34,301 nucleotides of DNA. It comes from Paludibacteraceae bacterium. GTDB lineage: Bacteria; Bacteroidota; Bacteroidia; Bacteroidales; Paludibacteraceae. The stretch's first letter is position 1. Each line of letters begins with the position of its first letter. The stretch is taken from positions 1 to 34,301 of the forward strand of contig JAFXSS010000162.1 of the NCBI GenBank assembly GCA_017525455.1, given 5' to 3'. Made by a program: the position numbers and the translations under genes. The notes below the pieces were generated by a model. It was given only the letters and a program-made list of their open reading frames with translations, did not search any database and was not told the origin of the DNA. Shown here piece after piece: positions 1 to 5,772 of the stretch.

Positions 1-2
1 GC

Positions 3-353
3 AATACGGCACAGCCCAAACAATCGCTCGTCCTGTCAAGAAAAGCGTGCGACAAACTGATCCGCCAACTCGATGAGGCGTACAACGACATGTTTGGCGC
101 ACAAACAGATCTGACGAACAATGCCAGCAAGATCGAAGAACTGTCCAGCCACTCGTATCTCCCGGCGATGTACCCGGTGGAGGGCGACTACAATGCCGTG
201 CGCGAGTATATCGACCAGCGCAAGCAGAAAGACAGTATATTCAAGACCTATTGCGCGACGCACTCACGCAGGGAGCTGTGCGACAGGCTCGCGGACGAGT
301 TCGGGTGGGTGGTGGATGTCAAATCGCTCGGAAGAAACATCCAAAGACACTAA
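3..353 (+). CDS. 3' part of an unrecognised protein, cut by the window edge
   Basis: The frame is open from the window edge to a stop at 351-353, giving about 116 residues, so this is the C-terminal part of a gene that starts upstream. The product is soluble and charged, with no membrane segment. Its tail (FGWVVDVKSLGRNIQRH) loosely resembles the ends of some Bacteroidota regulatory and mobilisation proteins such as RteC, but that is only an impression. It lies in the same direction as the small genes that follow, 200 bases before their promoter. Function unknown. Confidence 0.6.
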   Translation, partial: NTAQPKQSLVLSRKACDKLIRQLDEAYNDMFGAQTDLTNNASKIEELSSHSYLPAMYPVEGDYNAVREYIDQRKQKDSIFKTYCATHSRRELCDRLADEFGWVVDVKSLGRNIQRH

Positions 354-392
354 AATCGGAGCAATTTCGGCCCAAAATCATACGAAAATTGC

Positions 393-431
393 AAAAGGCG
401 ACAAAAGGCGACAAGATGGCGACACTTGTCG
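393..431 (+). promoter_or_regulatory. Operator-like direct and inverted repeats before the 567 gene
   Basis: Two exact 10-bp units AAAAGGCGAC (393-402, 403-412) and a related third copy are followed by a perfect 7-bp inverted repeat, CGACAAG at 409-415 and CTTGTCG at 425-431. The inverted repeat ends on the upstream promoter element, the usual position for a repressor or activator site. No regulator gene is seen next to it. Confidence 0.4.
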
Positions 432-462
432 TTTCTTTTTTGCCCCCAACGCCGTACTTTTG
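431..462 (+). promoter_or_regulatory. Probable promoter of the small-gene cluster
   Basis: The -7 element TACTTTTG (455-462) matches the Bacteroidota consensus TAnnTTTG. GTTT lies 20 bp upstream as a weak -33 element. The predicted leader to the start at 567 is about 100 nt and contains a perfect 14-bp palindrome, GGCTACCGGTAGCC (522-535), which could form a hairpin in the transcript. Confidence 0.5.
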
Positions 463-566
463 CATCGAAATTTCAAACGGGGCCCCCACAAATACCATGC
501 AGTGGGGTGTCTTCAAACCAAGGCTACCGGTAGCCGTAATTTTTAACCTATTAAACAACAACAATT

Positions 567-965
567 ATGGCAAAAATCAATTTTGAAGTAATCGACCAGA
601 TGTTCAGCGCCGTGCTGAGCCAGAACGAGAGTAAAGCAACCATCGACGCCCTGCGTCCGCAAGTAGAAGAAGCTGTGCGCGAGCTTATCCGCCAGCGCGG
701 ACTGCCGAAAGACTTCACGGGCACCGTCGAGTACAACGGCATCAAGATCGTGGTGCGTCGGCCGACATCGTACACATGGGAGCAGAACACCCAGATCAAG
801 GATGTGAACATCGACATGTACAAAGCCTTGCACGCCAAGTGTGCGCAGCTCGACCGCGAGATCAAGGCACGCCGCGCCGAGATGAAAGGTGTAGGCAAGT
901 CCCTCGAACTACAGTACGCCGACTCCGAGTCAATCAAGCGAGGATTCACCATCGCGTTCGTGTAA
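567..965 (+). CDS. Unrecognised small protein (132 aa)
   Basis: This complete ORF starts at ATG after an A-rich leader, as is common in Bacteroidota, where Shine-Dalgarno sites are weak. The product is mostly helical and charged, with no signal peptide or membrane segment. The last third (about residues 85-115, AQLDREIKARRAEMKG) looks like a short coiled coil. It opens a run of similar-sized plus-strand ORFs that are probably co-transcribed. I recognise no domain; a phage-like or mobile-element cargo protein is one possibility. Confidence 0.7.
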   Translation: MAKINFEVIDQMFSAVLSQNESKATIDALRPQVEEAVRELIRQRGLPKDFTGTVEYNGIKIVVRRPTSYTWEQNTQIKDVNIDMYKALHAKCAQLDREIKARRAEMKGVGKSLELQYADSESIKRGFTIAFV

Positions 966-972
966 GCTGATT

Positions 973-1017
973 GCTCTGCCGGGAGCATCCGCATGGCTGA
1001 GCGCTCTGCCGGGAGCA
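973..1017. repeat. Two copies of a 15-bp direct repeat, 30 bp apart
   Basis: GCTCTGCCGGGAGCA occurs exactly at 973-987 and 1003-1017. Each copy can form a small GCTC/GAGC hairpin, and each is preceded by a related GCTGA word. It lies immediately after the stop of the 567 gene, so it may act at the 3' end of that transcript. Confidence 0.7.
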
Positions 1018-1057
1018 CCCGGTAAAGAAAAAAAGAACCAAAAAAAGAAATTAAATA

Positions 1058-1112
1058 GTCTAAACTCTGAACTCTTAACCTATAAGTAATAGGGTTGGGA
1101 GTTCGGAGTTCG
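1058..1112. repeat. Heptanucleotide repeats in inverted orientation
   Basis: Left arm units are GTCTAAA, CTCTGAA and CTCTTAA (1058-1078). Right arm units are GGGTTGG, GAGTTCG and GAGTTCG (1092-1112). The two arms are largely complementary, so the RNA could fold into a hairpin of about 14 bp between the 567 and 1134 genes. The word belongs to the CTCTAAA family of 7-bp repeats found at five other places in this window. Confidence 0.65.
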
Positions 1113-1133
1113 GAAAATTAAGATTTTATAATT

Positions 1134-1493
1134 ATGGATAACAATCAATTATACGGGCAGTTCAGCACTGAGTACTGGAGTCATTTTCAGAGTTCGGAGT
1201 TAGCGCAGGGCAGGAAGTCGGTAACATTCACTCAATGGCGCGAACGCAGCAAAGTCGCGCGGTTAGCGATGAGCAAGTTCCTCACCGAGCATGGTGCGCC
1301 TAAGGAGAATCCCTTCTTTTGGGTGCAGCGTTTTCCCGAACCTGAGCCGCAGAACCTCAACGGTGCGCGGTCGTTGCCCGACGAGCCGATCGTCAGGGCA
1401 ATATACAACGGCAGTGGCGGGTTGTACACGCGCCGTGAAGCAGAATTGTTTAACATGCAGATATTAGGAGACTTCAAGCCATGGCAAGAGTGA
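1134..1493 (+). CDS. Unrecognised small protein (119 aa)
   Basis: This complete ORF starts at ATG just after an AT-rich stretch. It encodes a soluble protein with no signal peptide and no domain I recognise. Residues about 19-24 (QSSELA) are encoded by two 7-bp repeat units, GAGTTCG and GAGTTAG (1190-1203). The same word forms the right arm of the repeat just upstream, so part of the N-terminus looks repeat-derived. The 3' end overlaps the next gene by 13 bp, which suggests translational coupling. Confidence 0.65.
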   Translation: MDNNQLYGQFSTEYWSHFQSSELAQGRKSVTFTQWRERSKVARLAMSKFLTEHGAPKENPFFWVQRFPEPEPQNLNGARSLPDEPIVRAIYNGSGGLYTRREAELFNMQILGDFKPWQE

Positions 1494-1858
1494 CATTCAA
1501 ACCCGGTCAGCCGGTGCAAGCGCTGTCAGGGACGTATGGGAACGCTGTTTTTCGCACACTTCCGTCAGGGCAGACGGTAGTCTGTTTCAAGCCCTTGGTC
1601 GACGATGATCTGCCGCGACCGCAACGCGTCATCGAACGGTGCACAGCAGATATTCAAGTAGCCATGGGCGACATGCGCGAAGCCATCGATCAACGCAGCG
1701 CTATCAAGAAACGCGTCGCCGGTCTCTATGGAAAGTACTGCCACCTCACCGACAACGATGAACAGCTGCGGAAGTTCATCCTGCAAGCGTACTACAACAC
1801 GCGGAGGAAACTGCCGTCACGGGCAAAAACGGCAGACTTTGTCGGGGTCTTATCGTAG
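1481..1858 (+). CDS. Unrecognised small basic protein (125 aa)
   Basis: The start is an ATG inside the end of the 1134 gene (13-bp overlap), with AGGAG a few bases upstream as a plausible ribosome site. The product is basic and probably helical. The middle (about residues 50-80) could be a short coiled coil, and the tail is rich in Arg and Lys. No signal peptide or membrane segment. Its position in an overlapping pair suggests it works with the preceding product; function unknown. Confidence 0.7.
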   Translation: MARVTFKPGQPVQALSGTYGNAVFRTLPSGQTVVCFKPLVDDDLPRPQRVIERCTADIQVAMGDMREAIDQRSAIKKRVAGLYGKYCHLTDNDEQLRKFILQAYYNTRRKLPSRAKTADFVGVLS

Positions 1859-1877
1859 TTTTGTCGAACCTTTATCA

Positions 1878-2111
1878 ATGTTTGTTATGGAACGAATCAC
1901 CAAAATACAACTCGCACGGAACCTTGACCGTGCCATAGGTGCCAAAGTAGGCATCCGAGGACTGAACACGTTGCTCTGCGGCTGGAAGAAAAACCGGCGT
2001 TTCGGCAAGAAATACTGCCACGCCCTGAATGCGCGGGAATGGCTATATATAACCGAAGTGATGGATTTGTCGGATTACGCGGGCTACGATTTGGCGAAAA
2101 AGTCACCGTGA
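1878..2111 (+). CDS. Unrecognised small basic protein (about 75 aa)
   Basis: The frame is open further upstream, but that part overlaps the preceding gene, so I place the start at the first ATG after it (1878). An ATG at 1887 is equally possible and gives MERITKIQLARNLDR. The protein is Arg/Lys-rich in the middle and may bind nucleic acid, but I see no defined helix-turn-helix signature. It is the last gene of the first cluster before a new promoter. Confidence 0.55.
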   Translation: MFVMERITKIQLARNLDRAIGAKVGIRGLNTLLCGWKKNRRFGKKYCHALNAREWLYITEVMDLSDYAGYDLAKKSP

Positions 2112-2132
2112 TGACTTTAGCGAAGGCAGAAA

Positions 2133-2164
2133 TTTGGAAATGCCGAAAGATTGCCGTATCTTTG
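2133..2164 (+). promoter_or_regulatory. Promoter of the 2333 gene
   Basis: TTTG (2133-2136), exactly 20 bp, then TATCTTTG (2157-2164) is a perfect Bacteroidota promoter. The predicted leader of about 160 nt carries the CCGRTAA tandem repeat. An exact 11-bp repeat, GCCGAAAGATT, occurs just before the -7 element (2142-2152) and again touching the start codon (2322-2332). Confidence 0.75.
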
Positions 2165-2259
2165 CATCGCTTTTCGGTTGAGCGTGTCAGGCATGCTACC
2201 GGATAGCAGCGATCTTTGAAATACTTAACCCCTCCCGCGGCGTGGAGATGAGCCAAAAG

Positions 2260-2308
2260 CCGGTAACCGGTAACCCGTAACCCGTAACCGATAACCCGTA
2301 ACCGATAA
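2260..2308. repeat. Seven tandem 7-bp units of CCSRTAA type
   Basis: The consecutive units are CCGGTAA twice, CCCGTAA twice, CCGATAA, CCCGTAA and CCGATAA, followed by a degenerate CCGCTTA. All are exactly 7 bp. The array sits in the leader of the 2333 gene, 24 bp before its start. Copy number could vary by slippage. Confidence 0.9.
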
Positions 2309-2332
2309 CCGCTTAGGCAACGCCGAAAGATT

Positions 2333-2713
2333 ATGGCATTAGTTAAATGGAACTCAGCAATCGATTATGTCAAGGGCGCACTGAGCAAGCCCAAGAAACA
2401 GGACGGACACTCGCACGGCGATTATCTGATCGGCACGCACCGCGAGGCACCGACCACTAACCCCAACTGCACCCGTGCTTACGTCAAGGAGGCCGATGCG
2501 TACAAACGCTCCACTCCAGTCACCTCCGACGAGACCCTGGCACGTCAGCGATTTGGTGCTATCGTCCGGGCAGTGGCTGTGCGCAGGAAGAACCTCTCGA
2601 CCATCGCTGCCGACACTGCCGCCTTCAATGCGCAGAAAGAGACGGGTTACAAGACCCTGTACCAGTACCTCTGGCACGAGTGTGCCGCCGAGTACGACCA
2701 GACGAACCCGTAA
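2333..2713 (+). CDS. Bacteroidales-type hypothetical protein (126 aa)
   Basis: The ATG start lies just after the tandem repeat and has its own promoter 170 bp upstream. The product is soluble. It has a conserved-looking centre (residues about 20-65, with HSHGDYLIGTHR and a Pro/Thr/Asn-rich stretch) and a helical C-terminus. The overall pattern matches small hypothetical proteins I associate with Bacteroides and Prevotella accessory clusters, but no function is known to me. A strong GC hairpin follows and probably ends its transcript. Confidence 0.7.
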   Translation: MALVKWNSAIDYVKGALSKPKKQDGHSHGDYLIGTHREAPTTNPNCTRAYVKEADAYKRSTPVTSDETLARQRFGAIVRAVAVRRKNLSTIAADTAAFNAQKETGYKTLYQYLWHECAAEYDQTNP

Positions 2714-2734
2714 CCTCGCGTTCAGCAAGCCCTA

Positions 2735-2766
2735 ACCCCTCCTCCCCCTTCAGGGGGTTGGGGGGC
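2735..2766 (+). terminator. GC-rich hairpin after the 2333 gene
   Basis: CCCCC (2744-2748) pairs with GGGGG (2753-2757) around a TTCA loop, and the pairing continues imperfectly outward (ACCCCTCC with GGGGGG). No T-run follows, so termination is only likely. Hairpins built on CCCTC...TTCAGGGG are common between Bacteroidota genes. Confidence 0.5.
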
Positions 2767-2992
2767 CGGATGGGTTTCGGTTTATCTATGTACATTGCCG
2801 AGGTTGGCAGGAACTCGCAGAGTGGTGGATTAGGTGGGTAAGCGTTCTGCAAGCTCGCTTGGAGGAAGGCTTAGACGACTAAGACGCCATGCACGTAAGT
2901 GCTACTGACAAACTCGGGGTTGATGTAGGTTTATTTTCGAAAAAAATGGATGATAATGGTTGTTAATTGTTGACCCTCTAAAAACTACTACA
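2767..2992 (+). other. Intergenic stretch with small hairpins
   Basis: I see small hairpins, CTTAG-ACGA-CTAAG and GCAC-GTAA-GTGC. There is also a 25-codon ORF starting at ATG 2889 (MHVSATDKLGVDVG...) that ends 27 bases before the next start. I cannot say whether it is translated. No clear promoter was found for the lipoprotein that follows. Confidence 0.3.
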
Positions 2993-3184
2993 ATGAAAAA
3001 GTATGTAAAGCAAATCCTCCTGCCCTTGCTGACGGCGTTGGCTATCGGGCTGTCGGTGATGCTGACGGGCTGCAACGTCACCCGCACCGTCACTACCTCT
3101 TCCTCCTACGTCCAGCGCGGCGACACCACGGTGCTGATCCAATCCAAGACCATCGAGAGCTACGACGCCTCGAAGAGGCTGTAG
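2993..3184 (+). CDS. Small lipoprotein (63 aa)
   Basis: I chose the ATG at 2993 (MKKYVKQ...) because a complete lipoprotein signal follows directly: Lys-rich start, hydrophobic core LLTALAIGLSVMLTGC, and Cys at about residue 22. The mature part is only about 40 residues, Ser/Thr-rich, and ends IESYDASKRL. Small lipoproteins of this look occur in Bacteroides accessory and prophage-like regions. It would be anchored in the periplasm or outer membrane; role unknown. Confidence 0.7.
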   Translation: MKKYVKQILLPLLTALAIGLSVMLTGCNVTRTVTTSSSYVQRGDTTVLIQSKTIESYDASKRL

Positions 3185-3303
3185 CTGAGAAAACCTGTTC
3201 TCCTATGACGCAAGCAAACGCCTGTAGACACTCCCCGTGCAAGCAGGCGCAGACACTGCTTCACCTAAAAAATGCACTAAACTGTAATTTTTCTTCCGGA
3301 AAA

Positions 3304-3334
3304 GTTGCAAATGTGCATTTTTTTTGTACCTTTG
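3304..3334 (+). promoter_or_regulatory. Orphan plus-strand promoter
   Basis: GTTG (3304-3307), a 19-bp spacer with a T-tract, then TACCTTTG (3327-3334). It closely matches the holB promoter in this window, including the TTGCAAAT word and the T-run. No plus-strand gene lies downstream; the next gene is on the other strand and converges on it. Confidence 0.6.
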
Positions 3335-3361
3335 CATCTTGTTTTGGCACTTGAGCCTGCA

Positions 3362-3886
3362 TCATATAATCCTCTGAACGTAACGATACAGATACCAATC
3401 GGATTTAGAATCAGCATGCCAATTATTCTCTGTGCATTTAATAGCCTTAATTAGTTTTTGCTTATAAGGTTTTTTTGTATGTAAGTCTAAAAACCTAATC
3501 TCTCTAATAACCAAATCTGAATCAAATAAGATATATACTAATTCTCGAGAATTATACTCGTCTTCACCATCATTATAAATTGATTTCATTACTTGCCATT
3601 GAAGATTTTCAATTGAGTCATTGTAATGAACGCTCTCAAGAGATACATCTATAGCAGTACCGTCAAGCATATAATATTTAATAATTGTGCTATCCTGGAC
3701 AAGGATTAAGGGATGTTTCTCGTCATCATATATTATTGCTTCTTGAACAGGAATGCTGTCCAAGTAGGAACACGATGTGACATTTGATAGATTTTGTTCT
3801 ACATTTCCAGTTTTTTGCATGGAATATCCATTATAACTGATTAGAAACAAAACAAAAGCTGTGCAATATATAATGTTAAAAATCAT
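3362..3886 (-). CDS. Orphan secreted or membrane-anchored protein (174 aa)
   Basis: The start at 3886 is 40 bp from a perfect promoter. The first 22 residues (MIFNIIYCTAFVLFLISYNG) form a signal peptide or membrane anchor. The rest is acidic and rich in Ile, Asp, Tyr and Asn, ending in a basic segment. Codon use is AT-rich, unlike the flanking housekeeping genes. No domain is recognised. Its size, export signal and setting are what one expects of an orphan immunity-type protein, and its last third loosely resembles that of the 4547-5275 product. That role is inference only. Confidence 0.7.
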   Translation of the reverse strand: MIFNIIYCTAFVLFLISYNGYSMQKTGNVEQNLSNVTSCSYLDSIPVQEAIIYDDEKHPLILVQDSTIIKYYMLDGTAIDVSLESVHYNDSIENLQWQVMKSIYNDGEDEYNSRELVYILFDSDLVIREIRFLDLHTKKPYKQKLIKAIKCTENNWHADSKSDWYLYRYVQRII

Positions 3887-3925
3887 ATCCGAATTTTAAA
3901 TAAAAAGGTATCTCGATTTCGAGTG

Positions 3926-3957
3926 CAAAGGTACAGCTTTTTTTGCATGTATGCAAA
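3926..3957 (-). promoter_or_regulatory. Promoter of the 3362-3886 gene
   Basis: On the minus strand TTTG (3957-3954), 20 bp, TACCTTTG (3933-3926). The start codon lies 40 bp downstream. Confidence 0.75.
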
Positions 3958-4255
3958 TATATTGAACAAAAAAATATGTTTTTTATTCAGTATGGCATAT
4001 TTAATGCATAAAAACATTTGACATTTGCAAATGTTCGAAAAAAATCAGGCATTGCGTCTGATAGGGTTACGCTGCTGCGCTAAAAGTTACCCGGTTTTGC
4101 ACTTGCCGGTCTTGTTTTTTGCCACTCACACTTATACTTTGAGAATTTTTTCGCGGCAGATTGAGAATTTTACTTGCATAGATTGAGAATTTTTTTCGCA
4201 CTTTTTATCGCATTTGTTCCCGAAGTCTTGCTATCCGCAAATTATTTTGCAAAAA
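3958..4255. other. Gene-free AT-rich stretch with palindrome, weak terminator and repeat array
   Basis: No coding signal was found. It holds a perfect 14-bp palindrome ACATTTGCAAATGT (4021-4034). A small hairpin, ATCAGGC with GTCTGAT (4044-4062), is followed on the minus strand by seven T, a weak terminator. A three-copy direct repeat lies at 4139-4193. Confidence 0.5.
4139..4193. repeat. Three direct repeats TTGAGAATTTT, 22-bp period
   Basis: TTGAGAATTTT starts at 4139, 4161 and 4183, exactly 22 bp apart (11-bp unit, 11-bp unrelated spacer). That is two helical turns, so all copies face the same side of the DNA. No gene start lies directly next to it now. Confidence 0.85.
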
Positions 4256-4288
4256 AATCAGGCGCGGCAATCGGTGCTGCGCCTGATT
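4256..4288 (-). terminator. Strong intrinsic terminator (minus strand)
   Basis: AATCAGGCGC (4256-4265) pairs with GCGCCTGATT (4279-4288). The stem extends inward to about 14 bp around an ATCGG loop and is followed on the minus strand by seven T. It lies just after the stop of the T9SS sorting-domain remnant and was probably that gene's own terminator. Confidence 0.85.
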
Positions 4289-4311
4289 GGATAGATGATG
4301 TGGCGTGATGG

Positions 4312-4470
4312 CTATTGCTTGATAAACTTCGCCTGCAAGGGTGTGCCGGAGGTCGTCTCTGTACAGAGGATGTACATGCCTTGCGGAAGTGCAGAAACAT
4401 CAATATCCGTTTGAGCGGATTGCAGCACGCGTTGTCCGTTGATGGTGTAAATCTTTGCCTGCGAAAGTCT
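4312..4470 (-). pseudogene. Remnant of a T9SS C-terminal sorting domain
   Basis: On the minus strand an open frame without a start, bounded upstream by an in-frame TGA at 4473-4471, encodes about 52 residues with the classic end of a type A sorting domain: IYTINGQRVLQ, then VSALPQGMYIL, ending KFIKQ and a stop. In intact proteins this domain follows a large secreted passenger and is cut off after export. Here passenger and signal peptide are gone, so this is the 3' stub of a lost gene. Its terminator is still in place. Confidence 0.8.
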
Positions 4471-4546
4471 TCATACTTTCATTATATAGTTCTTGACAAT
4501 TTAGCGTGCCATCAGCCACTCTCAAGCCACTTTGGAAAGTGGAATG

Positions 4547-5275
4547 TTAATAAAACTCTAAATCTTTTATTATTCTTTTTTTACTAAAATAATCCGTTTG
4601 CCTTACTTCTATTTTATTAACAATGCCCTTATTGTTTTCTATAACAAAACAAACATTGAGAGGATTCAAATAACCCTTTTTCTGGTATGCAAGATTATCA
4701 AAGTCTGCTGGTATAAATACTATGTTTCGGTACTTTGTATAGTCATTGTAGTAAAGCGAATCAGCGAATAATTTTCTAAATAGATTTCTTAATGAGACTC
4801 CACATCGAATATTTGATGAACCAAATATAGTGTCTCGGATAACAGCAACATGAAGTTTTGGAGAATGTGTCGTTACATACTGAATTGTATCCATATTGGG
4901 AAATGTATACGCGGTTAATGTTGAAGGTAAACCACTATCATATGTAAAAGAATATCCACAATCTCCATCTTTACCTTCTGTAGGACAAGTTGACAATATC
5001 ATTTGAACCAAAGACGGCACATCTGGAAATTCTTGCATATATTCATTATAATCTTGAGAGAATATAGGAGACATAATATAAAGAACTCCTTTATATACAA
5101 ATTCCACCACAACTGTACTATCAACCATCGTATTAGGGTCTTTTACGTTATGCAATATCACTTTTTGCCTGAGAGTAAAGTTCTCTGATAGCCTAATAGT
5201 GTCTAGTGTTGTATACTCGGCGTATAGCATATTAGCGCAAAGGCAAATCAATAAAAATATTATTACCCTTTTCAT
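4547..5275 (-). CDS. Orphan secreted protein (242 aa), candidate immunity-type protein
   Basis: I chose the ATG at 5275 (MKRVIIFLLICLCANMLYA) because it gives a clean signal peptide ending at LYA; an upstream TTG at 5284 would only add three residues. The mature part is about 220 residues with several Cys (CPTEGKDGDC) and no recognised domain. The start overlaps the stop of a preceding gene fragment by ATGA, so it was built to be translated after an upstream gene. AT-rich codon use points to transfer. A periplasmic immunity or accessory role is possible but not shown. Confidence 0.75.
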   Translation of the reverse strand: MKRVIIFLLICLCANMLYAEYTTLDTIRLSENFTLRQKVILHNVKDPNTMVDSTVVVEFVYKGVLYIMSPIFSQDYNEYMQEFPDVPSLVQMILSTCPTEGKDGDCGYSFTYDSGLPSTLTAYTFPNMDTIQYVTTHSPKLHVAVIRDTIFGSSNIRCGVSLRNLFRKLFADSLYYNDYTKYRNIVFIPADFDNLAYQKKGYLNPLNVCFVIENNKGIVNKIEVRQTDYFSKKRIIKDLEFY

Positions 5276-5410
5276 CTTTTCCAAATCGATTTTAAAACTA
5301 ACTTATCCTGTATCCCATATGGGAAATCTAAAACTCCCGTTCTTCCTTTATATGTTGAGCTCGCAGTTCCAACCCCGCCTAATAGATGAGCATAATTAAT
5401 GGCAGCATTT
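5272..5410 (-). pseudogene. C-terminal fragment of an unknown gene, ATGA-coupled to the next gene
   Basis: An open minus-strand frame without a start encodes about 46 residues (core GGVGTASSTYKGRTGVLDFP) and ends in a TGA that overlaps the ATG of the 4547-5275 gene. Near 5411-5419 it meets the ATPase remnant in another frame, which looks like a recombination joint. The original protein is not recognised. A 3' end coupled to a small secreted protein is the usual layout of toxin-immunity pairs, but the sequence itself does not prove this. Confidence 0.45.
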
Positions 5411-5530
5411 TTAGAATTCCTCGACTATATAACTCTTACCGATACGCCTTGCACCTTCAACCAAAAGAGCCACTTCTCCTTTACGATTGTTTTTCCAATC
5501 GAGTAATTGATTGTATATCTTCCGTTTCAT
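5411..5530 (-). pseudogene. N-terminal fragment of an AAA ATPase (DUF4143 type)
   Basis: From ATG 5530 the frame gives 39 residues before a stop. They line up with the start of the intact ATPase next door: MKRKIYNQLLDWK, then VALLVEGARRIGKS containing the Walker A loop, against FKRKAYQKMLQWK and TALLIEGARRVGKS. About half the residues are identical. The rest of the gene is missing; after residue 39 the DNA belongs to an unrelated fragment. This is therefore the stub of a second, divergent member of the same family. It keeps its own promoter and repeat array. Confidence 0.8.
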
Positions 5531-5619
5531 GTTCCAACCACACATTTTTAAGCACTATGAATATTTGTTTCAATACACATTTTCAAGACACGATAATTTA
5601 TGTTTCACTACACATTTTC
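5531..5619. repeat. Three direct repeats, 35-bp period, plus an outlying fourth
   Basis: The core TACACATTTTC (first copy CACACATTTTT) starts at 5539, 5574 and 5609, exactly 35 bp apart, inside a longer unit GTTTCAxTACACATTTTCxAG. A further core lies at 5690-5700 within a hairpin. The three copies fall between the promoter (5634-5665) and the start of the ATPase remnant (5530), so they would be transcribed in its leader. Confidence 0.8.
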
Positions 5620-5633
5620 GAGATTTGTGGGTA

Positions 5634-5665
5634 CAAAGTTACAACATTTTTTTGATATTTGCAAA
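5634..5665 (-). promoter_or_regulatory. Promoter of the ATPase remnant and following genes
   Basis: Minus strand TTTG (5665-5662), 20 bp, TAACTTTG (5641-5634). The same -7 octamer occurs at the intact ATPase. The transcript would run through the repeats, the ATPase stub and the 4547-5275 gene to the terminator at 4288-4256. Confidence 0.7.
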
Positions 5666-5670
5666 CAAAA

Positions 5671-5705
5671 GTGCCCAAAAGTGTAATTTTACACATTTTC
5701 GGCAC
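5671..5705 (-). terminator. Nested hairpin after the ATPase gene
   Basis: GTGCC (5671-5675) pairs with GGCAC (5701-5705), with AAAA/TTTT and GTGTAA/TTACAC nested inside. On the minus strand it is followed by TTTTGTTT, so it can end the ATPase transcript. It also carries an extra copy of the TACACATTTTC core. Confidence 0.5.
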
Positions 5706-5772
5706 TTCCGGTCGATTGGGACATACCGATAAAATGGTTCGGTTGCATCGAACGTTAAGAGACAGGCAGCCG

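Noticed and set aside
2260..2308. Telomere-like repeat or plasmid iterons
   Set aside because: The units are heptamers inside the leader of a small gene, with no replication gene nearby. They fit the genome's general 7-bp repeat habit.
4315..4587. Plus-strand ORF of 90 codons
   Set aside because: It runs antisense through the T9SS sorting-domain remnant, which matches a known family on the minus strand.
5386..5732. Two overlapping plus-strand ORFs
   Set aside because: They cross the ATPase stub, its promoter and the direct repeats on the other strand and have no protein-like features.
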